From the NCBI GenBank assembly GCA_037783415.1, contig JAZGTN010000188.1, forward strand, positions 1,364,001 through 1,428,000: a DNA stretch of 64,000 nt, given 5' to 3'. Both the position numbers and the translations under genes were made by a program. How positions within the stretch are numbered: position 1 is the stretch's first letter; every line of letters begins with the position of its first letter. The DNA is from Leptasterias polaris (Eukaryota; Echinodermata; Asteroidea; Forcipulatida; Asteriidae). Positions 24,301 to 36,300 of the stretch are shown piece after piece. The notes under the pieces were generated by a model that saw only the letters and a list, made by a program, of their open reading frames with translations, searched no databases and was not told the origin of the DNA.

Positions 24301-27300
24301 ATGCAATAGCTCCCAGGGGAGCTACATGTAGTTGGTATCCCACATCTGGAGAAGTTTGCTTGAATACTAAAGATATCAAACAGATGCAAACAGACGAACA
24401 ATGGACAGACAAAATGGAAATCTTCATTATACACTGTAGGCTCACTCCGCTATGCAATGTTTCCTACTGACCTCTAGTTTGTTGTCCTGATTGTGACTGT
24501 GACTGTGTTGCACTTAAAGTGACTTTGATAGATTCAATTGTCTCTTCCATCTCATTCCATGTACCTACAACAAACCAACATTCATTAAGAATAAATAATG
24601 CAGTAGTATGATGGAAAGATTGTACTGTTTACAAACATGAATAAATCTTGTCTTGGAAGAAGTTACTCTCAAAAGAGCTAGAGGAGTTTAATTGTCATGG
24701 TATGGGCAGTGTACTCTTCCTGTCTACAAGAGCTAGAGGAGTTTAATTGTCATGGTATGGACAGTGTACTCTTCCTGTCTACAAGAGCTAGAGGAGTTTA
24801 ATTGTCATGGTATGGACAGTGTACTCTTCCTGTCTACAAGAGCTAGAGGAGTTTAATTGTCATGGTATGGACAGTGTACTCTTCCTGTCTACAAGAGCTA
24901 GAGGAGTTTAATTGTCATGGTATGGACAGTGTACTCTTCCTGTCTACAAGAGCTAGAGGAGTTTAATTGTCATGGTATGGACAGTGTACTCTTCCTGTCT
25001 ACAAGAGCTAGAGGAGTTTAATTGTCATGGTATGGACAGTGTACTCTTCCTGTCTACAAGAGCTTGTAGTGACCACTCTTTGGACTAAGTCACCACCTCT
25101 TGTCCACAGTGGCTTTATTTAAATCTATACCTGGATATTCCAGGGTACCTAAGCAGGCAGGTAGCCTATTGTTATTTCATGCATGATTAGGCAGGACACT
25201 GAGGATAGAATGATAAAAGCTGGGTGTGCACACACTCTCTCTCATTCCTCTCTACAAGACTACCAGAGTGGACACAAGTGTTTTTAGTTTAGTCCTGCCA
25301 GCACGTTTCATGAGGTCTTTTCCTGAGCTTAGGTATTACTTTAGTTTAGAGTAGGTGTATATTTATTCATCATAAGTTAGCTTAGGTATAGTACTAGTAG
25401 TAGTTTATAATAATTTGAGCAAGTGTGTCAACCAAGGTGTTGGTTGTAGTACACAGCCACCCAAAAGGGCAGACACACTTCTTCACCATCCGTCGACTCC
25501 GACTCAGCAGCACATTCATAATAATGGAGGCAGAGCAAGATAGGGTAAGTTTGTAATTCATAAGAACCCTACATTGGTGATCCCGACGTGATTTTACCTC
25601 CATTTATTTTAATTCTTTATTTATATATTTTTTTTTCAATGAGTCAAGACGAGACTGTAAAATTCTTATTTGTAGCAGACTCACGAGCTCATTCTTTTGA
25701 CCGCTATTCGGTGCCTTTAGGATGCAAAATTAATGTTGATTATGTTATCAGGCGAGGAGCCACTATTTCAGATTTAATTCCACTTACTTTAGCTAGATTA
25801 AGTAAATACAGTGAGAAGGATAAAGTCATTGTCAGATTAGCAGCAGGTATTAATGATATTACTACATTTCACTTTGGTTCAAATTCCGAGAAAGTACTTA
25901 AACGTTCTGATGTTAACTCTGGAGATTTGATCTCACAATTACAACAGTTTACAGCTAAGATACTGGAAGTTAGGCCAACTGCGTTAGTTGCATTCGTGAC
26001 AATTCCACCTGTATCCTTTGCCAAGTTTCAAAACAGCAAACATTTAAAAACAGCCATTTTAACTGATGAGGTTTTGCAACAGTATCAACGTGAACTAGAT
26101 GACATTGTTGACTTGGTAAATTCCTTCATTAAGTCGCACAATAATGAACCCCAACATCAGAAAATAGTTCGTACATTATCATGGCATACTTCTGTACGAA
26201 AACCTGCTAAACGTAGGAGCCGTTCTGGAAAATTGAACAGATTAATCCGTAATGACTTTTCAGTTTTATATGACGGACTACATGCTGTTTCAACTATAAA
26301 AAGACGTTGGCATATTGAACTTCTCAGAGCATTTGAAATAGATAAGCAGGTAGTGTTAAGGTCATAAATCTTGTCAGATTATATAATACTCTTTAATTAC
26401 CTAGGTCCAACAACTTATTTAATAGTGAATTATGGCTGAAGAAAAGTCTCACGAGTATCCGTTAGCAGCTGTTAGTTTAAAGTTACCCCCTTTCTGGCCT
26501 AATGACCCAACTATTTGGTTCGCTCAAATAGAAGCTCAATTCACTACAAGAGGAATTACCAGTCAGAGTACCCGTTTTGCATATGTGGTGTCATCTTTGC
26601 AACCAGAAATTGCACAAGAAGTACGTGATCTTTTATTACATCCGCCACAAGAAAATCAGTATGACAAAATAAAGGTCGAGCTAATCCAGCGCACTTCAGC
26701 GTCGGAACAAAAGCGTTTGCACCAGTTACTCATTTCAGAAGAATTGGGAGATAAAAAACCTTCCCAGTTACTAAGAAGAATGAGACAGTTGTTAGGAGAA
26801 CAAGTGTTAGAAGAAAGCATCTTGAAACAGCTTTTTCTCAAACGTTTACCTACTAACGCACAATTAATATTAGCATCCACTAGTGACAGTGTAGATATTG
26901 ATAAATTAGCTATCATAGCCGATAAGATTTTGGAAGTGACACCTTCCTCATCATCAATGGTTACTTCAGTAATCGCTGCAGCCTCACCATCTCCCTCAAA
27001 TGAAATGAAAGAACTACGTGACATGATATCCAAACTTAGTATTGAAGTTGAGTCACTGAGTAAAAAAGTTCAAAGAAGTAGTCGTGTCAGAACAAATAGC
27101 AGGAATAGAAGCAAGGGTAGATATGGTTCACAGTCACGATCCCCCTCACGAAGTAATAATGCACCAACACACGCAGGAGGCTCCTGTTGGTACCATTGGA
27201 CTTTTGGGGAACGTGCAAGCAAATGTGTTCCACCATGTACTTATTCTCAAAATAAGTCTGGAATTCAGTCAAACGAGAACGCCAGCAACTAGTGGAGACG

Positions 27301-30300
27301 GGTTCAACTGGCAAAGAGAACAAAAGTCGTCTCTTTTTTGTTACTAATCGTACTACAGGTACTAGATTTTTGGTAGATACAGGGGCTGATATTAGTGTTT
27401 TTCCAGCATCCTCAAAGGACAAAGTTAGTCCAAGTTCATTAAATTTACATGCCGCCAATAAGACTCCCATAATGACTTATGGTGAAAAATCGTTGACGCT
27501 TGATATAGGATTGCGTCGTACTTATCAATGGATTTTTATTCTTGCTGATGTGTCCTATCCAATTCTTGGAGCAGATTTTTTGGCAAACTTTTCATTAGCA
27601 GTTGATGTAAAACACCATAGGCTTATTGATATGCAAACCACCCTAAGCATTCAAGGTATTAAGTGTATGGATGATTCAGTGAGCCCGACATTCAGTATCA
27701 GTGAAGGCTCTATGTACGACCTACTACTAGGCCAGTACCCTGAAATTACACGTCCTAGCTATAATGAATCAGCAGTGAAACATAATATAACTCATCATAT
27801 TGTGACTAAAGGCCCACCTGTAAAAGCAAGACCACGTAGACTAGCCCCAGACCGTCTTAGCATTGCAAAAGACGAATTTAATCACATGTTGCAACTGGGC
27901 ATTGTAAGACCTTCTCAGAGTAATTGGTCCTCTCCTTTACATATGGTCCCAAAGAAGTCTAATGATTGGCGTCCTTGTGGCGACTATAGAGCTCTTAACA
28001 ATGCAACAGTACCTGATAGGTACCCCGTTCCACACATACATGATTTCACATCAACTCTTCATGGCAAAACCATATTTTCGAAAATTGATTTGGTCAGAGC
28101 ATACCACCAGATACCAGTGGAGCCAGACGATATACCAAAGACTGCGATTACTACTCCATTTGGTTTGTTTGAATTTGTGAGGATGCCTTTTGGCTTAAGA
28201 AATGCAGCACAGACTTTTCAAAGATTTATAGATCAAGTCCTTCGAGGCCTACCATTTGCATATGCTTACATTGATGATATATTAATTGCCAGTGATTCAC
28301 CTGAAGAACACTATCAACACCTCACACTATTGTTTGACAGGCTTAAAGATTATGGGGTTATCACTAACCCTGTCAAGTGTGTTTTAGGTGTGCCATCACT
28401 TGATTTTTTAGGGCACAAGGTAGATACCAATGGAATTAGTCCTCTTCCCGACAAAGTACAAGCCATCAAAGACTTACCTCCACCAAATTCCTTACGGAAG
28501 ATACGAGAGTTTCTAGGTTTGGTAAATTTTTACCGCAGATTTTTACCTCATGCTGCAGATATTTTACAACCCCTAACAGATCTCCTTGCAGGGAAGGCTA
28601 AGAATAAATCTATACAACTGACTGCTAGGGAGCTTCAGGCTTTTGAAGAAGCTAAGTCATCATTGATGCATATAACAATGCTTGCGCATTTAGACATCTC
28701 TGTCCCAATCTGTGTCACGGCTGATGCATCCGATGTTGCTATAGGTGGGGTACTTCAAAAGTTAGTAGAAGGTAGTTGGCAGCCAATCGCTTTTTTTTCT
28801 AAGCGACTTCAAAACGCAGAGACTAGGTATAGTACATTTGGTAGAGAATTGTTAGCAATTTATCTCTGTATCCGCCATTTTTCGCATATTTTGGAAGGTC
28901 GATCATTCCATATTTTCACTGACCACAAACCACTTACCTACACTTTTGCAACCAATCCAGATCGTTACTCACCACGAGAAATAAGACATCTGGATTACAT
29001 ATCCCAGTTCACAACTGATATCCGTCATGTAAAGGGCAAGGATAATGTTGTCGCTGATGCTTTGTCCCGTTCACATATCAGTACAGTTGATAGGAGAAAA
29101 AACAGTATTGATTTTGAGGAAATGGCTTCCCTTCAAAAAGATGATGAAGAACTTTCTAAGTTACGAGACTCATCGTCTTTGCAATTTAAGGAAGTACCAC
29201 TGCCTACGTCGCATGGTACAATTACATGTGACATGTCGACTGATACAGCAAGGCCATATGTTCCCATGAAATTAAGACATGCAGTTTTTGAGTCATTACA
29301 CTCATTATCTCATCCAGGCATTCGGGCAACACAAAGGTTAGTCACACAGAGATTTGTCTGGCCAAGCATTAACCGTGATGTCCGGAAATGGACACGATGT
29401 TGTTTAAAGTGCCAACAAGCTAAGGTACATCGCCACACTATGGCACCAGTTGGTACCTTTACCTTACCTAGTGCACGCTTTAGCCACATTCATATTGATA
29501 TTGTAGGACCCCCTTCCACCTTCTAATGGTTATCGTTACATCCTTACTATCATAGATCGGTTTACAAGGTGGCCAGAAGCTATCCCTATCCATGACATAA
29601 CAGCTGAAACTGTTGCCAAAGCTTTTGTCGAGCGTTGGGTTGCAACATTTGGTGTACCAAGTAACATTACAACAGATCGAGGCACACAGTTTGAATCGGC
29701 TCTTTTTAGGCAGCTTAACTACATATTAGGATCAAAGCGTATCCGTACTACGGCCTACCACCCAAGAGCTAATGGACTGGTAGAACGCTTTCATAGACAA
29801 CTAAAGTCTGCCATAAAAGCACAACCACATCCTAGTCAATGGACAGAAGCACTGCCTCTTGTACTGTTAGGCATACGTACTACCTGTAAAATTGACATTA
29901 ATTGTTCAGTAGCCGAGATGGTTTTTGGTACAACACTGGCCCTTCCATGTGACCTTGTAGTACCCGATAATGAATTAATGATACCTGTAGATTCATCCAA
30001 CTATGTTGATCGTTTGAAGCAACACATGTCAACTTTGCGTCCGGTTTTGACTAGACCATCCACAAAGAAAAGTCAAGTACATAAAGACTTAGAAAACTGT
30101 AGTCATGTATGGGTACGTACTGACGCTATACGTAAACCATTGCAGGCACCATATACAGGCCCATACAAAGTCCTAAACAGGAATGAAAAAGTTTTCAAAC
30201 TTGCCTACCCGGGTAAAACGACAACAGTCAGTATCGATAGACTAAAGGTAGCTTATTTAGATGATGATGTAGTTACTAACATTGACGACGCATATAAAGT

Positions 30301-33300
30301 TACTAAGAGTCTACCTCCCCCAAAGATAAGTCCAGAGCCTCCATTGAGAGTTACTCGTTCTGGCAGACATGTTCGCTGGCCAAGTAGATATATCCAGGTA
30401 ATATCTAACAGCGAGAAGAATGATACTTTTCCACCCTGAAGTATATATATTATGTAGTTTATTATTATCGATTTTCGTGATTTCTCTCTAAATCTAGATG
30501 GGGGCTAGATGTAGTGACCACTCTTTGGACTAAGTCACCACCTCTTGTCCACAGTGGCTTTATTTAAATCTATACCTGGATATTCCAGGGTACCTAAGCA
30601 GGCAGGTAGCCTATTGTTATTTCATGCATGATTAGGCAGGACACTGAGGATAGAATGATAAAAGCTGGGTGTGCACACACTCTCTCTCATTCCTCTCTAC
30701 AAGACTACCAGAGTGGACACAAGTGTTTTTAGTTTAGTCCTGCCAGCACGTTTCATGAGGTCTTTTCCTGAGCTTAGGTATTACTTTAGTTTAGAGTAGG
30801 TGTATATTTATTCATCATAAGTTAGCTTAGGTATAGTACTAGTAGTAGTTTATAATAATTTGAGCAAGTGTGTCAACCAAGGTGTTGGTTGTAGTACACA
30901 GCCACCCAAAAGGGCAGACACACTTCTTCACCATCCGTCGACTCCGACTCAGCAGCACATTCATAATAATGGAGGCAGAGCAAGATAGGGTAAGTTTGTA
31001 ATTCATAAGAACCCTACAAGCTAGAGGAGTTTAATTGTCATGGTATGGACAGTGTACTCTTCCTGTCTACAAGAGCTAGAGGAGTTTAATTGTCATGGTA
31101 TGGACAGTGTACTCTTCCTGTCTACAAGAGCTAGAGGAGTTTAATTGTCATGGTATGGACAGTGTACTCTTCCTGTCTACAAGAGCTAGAGGAGTTTAAT
31201 TGTCATGGTATGGACAGTGTACTCTTCCTGTCTACAAGAGCTAGAGGAGTTTAATTGTCATGGTATGGACAGTGTACTCTTCCTGTCTACAAGAGCTAGA
31301 GGAGTTTAATTGTCATGGTATGGACAGTGTACTCTTCCTGTCTACAAGAGCTAGAGGAGTTTAATTGTCATGGTATGGACAGTGTACTCTTCCTGTCTAC
31401 AAGAGCTAGAGGAGTTTAATTGTCATGGTATGGACAGTGTACTCTTCCTGTCTACAAGAGCTAGAGGAGTTTAATTGTCATGGTATGGACAGTGTACTCT
31501 TCCTGTCTACAAGAGCTAGAGGAGTTTAATTGTCATGGTATGGACAGTGTACTCTTCCTGTCTACAAGAGCTAGAGGAGTTTAATTGTCATGGTATGGAC
31601 AGTGTACTCTTCCTGTCTACAAGAGCTAGAGGAGTTTAATTGTCATGGTATGGACAGTGTACTCTTCCTGTCTACAAGAGCTAGAGGAGTTTAATTGTCA
31701 TGGTATGGACAGTGTACTCTTCCTGTCTACAAGAGCTAGAGGAGTTTAATTGTCATGGTATGGACAGTGTACTCTTCCTGTCTACAAGAGCTAGAGGAGT
31801 TTAATTGTCATGGTATGGACAGTGTACTCTTCCTGTCTACAAGAGCTAGAGGAGTTTAATTGTCATGGTATGGACAGTGTACTCTTCCTGTCTACAAGAG
31901 CTAGAGGAGTTTAATTGTCATGGTATGGACAGTGTACTCTTCCTGTCTACAAGAGACGCTGACTGATGCAGATACATGGTTTACGCAGTATTTGTAGAAC
32001 TAAATGTATTGTTAGTCAGAAGAATACCTTTGGAATTGAACAATAAAGGTTGTCTTAGTGCAAAGTTTTTAAATCAATTTCTTTTCATTTTCGTTTTTAA
32101 GATTTTTTTTTTTAAAGAGATCGCTTCATAGCTTTTTATTTTACACAACGCACACATTTGAGTGCAAACACACTTATTGTCCCGTTTCCCAATTTATGGG
32201 CTGCTAGTCCTCATTCACAACAACGCAATATAATTAGAGCGTACGCCCTCTGTTGGTGAAATCTAATAGTGCATGACGCAACAACTTGAAATCTAAAGAC
32301 TAGTATGTCACTGTTGTGTGCGCTATAGCTGTTTACAGCATGGGATCATTATTATCGCGCCGGTATCATTATTATTATATGGACGGCAGCATGGTCAGCA
32401 ATGAGTAGTTCTTTGGTAAGTTTCATCAACAATGTGTACAGTTAACCTAGATGAATGAAAGAAATTATTTTACAGTATAAATGTAAGATTTCACACAGTA
32501 ATCATCACAATGAACTCAAGCGATATCAGATAAGGCCCACCGTTAGATAAGACGCAGTGATTTTTGTTTTACTCAAACTTCTACAAAGGCATTCTAACAA
32601 CAGTGACAGAAATAGAAATAGCCAAGATACTATGGCTACTGATACATCTTACCTTCATCTTCAAGTTTAGCAATGAAAAGAAATATCTTATTGACTCTTC
32701 CCATACAAGTAATGCGTAATATTTCACTGATGATATCTAGATTGGTTGCCATGACTTGTAGATCTCTTAATTCAGGCATCTTCTCTAGTATGAGGGCAAT
32801 AGAATGTAGAAGCCATTGGATGACTTGCAGAAAGGACTGACATAGATTCAAACAATCCTCCATTGAGCCTTGGCAGCTATATTCACACAAAGAGGAAACA
32901 TTAGTGCATTATTAACAACAGATGTTAATGTCCAATTGGAACAAGTCGCAAGTTTTTATCCTAGGTTAAGTGTGCTACTTTGCACATACATGTACTAAAA
33001 GGTATGAAGCCAAGTTTGGCTTGCAATCTACATGGAAAAAGTTTGGCATGTAACTTTAAAATACTTTAGGTAAAAGTGAACCAGATGCTAATGTGATTGT
33101 GAAGGTCATGCTATACAATTGTTGACACACCATGAACACACAAATAAAACACAGTAGTAACACTGTTAATTATCTCATTATAAACCATTGTCTGTAGAAT
33201 GCGATTCACCTGCTGAAGTACAACTCTACATGTTCACATGGCTGTTGCCTAAAACCATATAACTGTAATGATTAGGACTAAACTAATGATCAAGTTATCC

Positions 33301-36300
33301 ATTTAGGAACTGCTGTAAGAAAGTCAGCTTTAATAATAAATCATACTTGATTTTATTAACGCATCCTGAGAAAATCTCCATCAAGCTCTTCATACAATAC
33401 GGTCTGGTTATGCATATTGTGTCATGATCACTGATTGAGTTAAAAACGGCTGAATGCGAGACTACCTGTAAATAAAATAGTAAGACATTTAGGTTAAACT
33501 TGATAGTGCTTAGAGGTCTTAGTGAGCTGCATACATTATGTGTTAATGATAATTTTAACAAGTCCTTATTTTGAGATGGGTTGATTTTGTTTGACCTAAT
33601 TGTGTGCAAAGATTTGACAAAATAAAGCACTTGCTTTTATATTGAGAACACTGTTACCAGGGAATTAGTTTTCATTTATTTAAAGTATCTAGGTCAATGT
33701 TAATGAAGTACAATGTAAGACAGGTCATACACTAACCCTTGCACTATGCACTTACCCACTTGCATGGCAGGTACCAGTAATAGGTGGGGTTAAGTGGTGA
33801 CTTGGTGAGTAATTGACGTGTGTTTAATAAAATCAGGTTAAGTGACTTTATATTTAGGACACTAGCAAGTAAACATACAATGTAATAGGGTGCTGTGTAC
33901 ATGCATAAGGTAACATCCGGCAACATCCGAACATTCAGTTCACAATGGAAACAGAGACATCCCATTCATTACCTTTCCTTGATGTACTCATTTCTAAAAG
34001 GTCTGATGGCTCTCTTGCACACTCCGTGTACAGAAAACCGACTCACACAGACCGCTACCTTAATGCTCGGTCATTCCATCCTCCCTCCATGAAAGCATCA
34101 GTGAACCACACCCTACTTCGAAGGGCACACATTATTTGTGACAAGGAACATTTACCTGAAGAATTGGAGCACCTTAACAGTGCTTAAAGAGAATGGGTAC
34201 CGGCCGAACAAACGGGAGTTCCTTTCCAAACACAACTCTCAGTCTGCAAACTCTGAAGATATGCCCATTGCGGTCCTTCCATACATTGGTCATACTTCAC
34301 ATAAGATACAGTACAGCGTATCCTCCGTGAACATGAAGCGGATATCAAGGTCTACTACCGAACTCGCAACAAGTTGGAAATGAAGCTGCACACCCACAAA
34401 GACAAGCATGACTCCAGCAGTCAAGCAGGAGTTTACTGAATTCCTTGCTCTTGTCGTAAAGTGTACATTGGCGAGACTGGTACTGTGGTAGAGACCTTAC
34501 TACTATGCTGAACGAACACAAAGCCCATGGCTGCAGAGGAGAATATGACTAATTTGCCATTGTCAAACACTCCACCGATCTAGACCATGTCATAGATTGG
34601 GATCAGGCTCAAATCATAGCTCCTGAGAGACATTGGTATACACATCGCATCAGGGAAGCTATTGAAATACACAAGCACAATACTGTGCCCCAAGATATCG
34701 GTTATTTCGTTAGTAGTATTTGGCATACTATCCTACCACCCTGCTCCACTGGCATCCCACAGTCTACTGACACGCCCCACTACACAGGGCACTCTCACAC
34801 AATGGGCAACACTCTCAATAGCCCTGGGCCATCCAACCACAGTTCTCCTTTCAGAAGAACCAATCAGAGCAGTGACTGACTCTGCACTGAAACCTCTGAA
34901 CCCCAATATATGGACCAACATGTCTTAAATTCTTCAGTCTCCTGAGGATGACTAGAGCAAGCTCGTCGAAACACTTAAGAACTAGCTCCGCGGCAGTGTA
35001 GTTAATAACGAGAAGACCCCTCGATCCACAAAGCGAAAGTAGTAGTTTTTGGGCCGATTTCCTACCTCCTGTCCAGGTAGTAGTTACTAAGCAGGACAGT
35101 TCTTTTCAGAACTGGGAATTCTCCCGAAGTTTCCCTAATTCCGAATAATCTACTCTGCGGCAGTAAAATAAATAGCAAGACAAGTTCTCTAAGAACAAAA
35201 TCTACCTAGCAAGAAGATATTACAGTTTCTGTAGCATTTTATTGAACTAGAATGTTTCAAGATCACCATGATTACTAGCCATTGAACTAAGTTGGCCACA
35301 AGTCAATTAGCACAAGCTGCTATATTGGCATACCCTGACCATGCTACAGGTAATGATTGTGCACAAGCTCATTGTTTTTTAAACTGAATGAATAGACTTA
35401 AACTGCCACTAAACTCCTTCAGCAGACTCTTGGTCTCATGGGTCTACATTTACAGAAATAAAGGTTGAGATTCTTACCTGGGATACTATCACATGTTTGA
35501 GATAGGATAGCATCAGACTGTTAGGATTGGGTCCAACAAAAGCCTGTGTCAAGATCATATCTGCAGAGCAAACAAATTACGTATATTTTAATACCGATGT
35601 ATTGACAAGTACATGCATACAGTATATTTAACCACTTAACATCGGAAGCTGTGTTAAGATGACAAATTTTCAAAACATGCATTAGTGTGTGTTCACTTGT
35701 AGTGACACTCAAACCAAGGACTTATAACAAAAAGGACAATAGGTCCACGATTGCTATCACAAGGGAAAACGATGGGGTCCACGTTTGTCAGGACAAAGAG
35801 TTGAACATATGAGGGTAAACGATTGCATTACACACATACACATGTTTGTGTATGTGCAGTTGCAGGGCAACCTGCTTGATACGTTCTCTGTGGGACAAGT
35901 TCAACAGCGCATGACATGTTGACCCATTCGGAAGATGCAACGTGTAGAAGATGCATTGTGTACCATGCACCATACATACACTCACCCTTCATTAGCTTGA
36001 GACAACAGGTGCTGGAATCAAAAGTTCACTCTCTATCAGGACACTTTTTTTGTAATCTCCGATTCCAGACCTTCATTCCTTTGTCTAACATGCCAGGGAC
36101 CAATTTCACAAAGAGCCAAGATTGATCTTTACTGTGTATCAATCTGAATTACTTGGCAAAGTGTGATGTCTCACAATGCACATCACCATGGCAATATTGA
36201 CAACTCATCTCAAGATAATAATAATATAGAACATTTATAACGCGCACAAATCCGCAAAAAACGCTCATGGCGCAAACAGAGCAACATGGTCATAAAAACA

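Larger units (their letters stand above)
25065..31018 (+). mobile_element. Ty3/gypsy LTR retrotransposon, CsRn1-like, with extra SGNH-type ORF
   Basis: The element is complete: 5' LTR, primer site, an SGNH-like ORF, gag, pol (protease, reverse transcriptase, RNase H, integrase), purine tract and 3' LTR. AGCT flanks both sides (25061-25064, 31019-31022), giving a 4-bp target duplication. A tRNA-Trp-like primer site together with a C-x2-H-x9-C-x3-C Gag finger points to the CsRn1 group. It is inserted antisense to MED24, in the intron between exons 5 and 4 and inside a 55-bp minisatellite. Both LTRs are 509 bp and I see no difference between them, so insertion is recent. One frameshift interrupts the integrase. 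Confidence 0.95.

Noticed and set aside
25588..25638. N-terminal extension of the SGNH-like ORF (hydrophobic, signal-like)
   Set aside because: It begins with GTG inside the primer binding site; the first ATG is at 25639.
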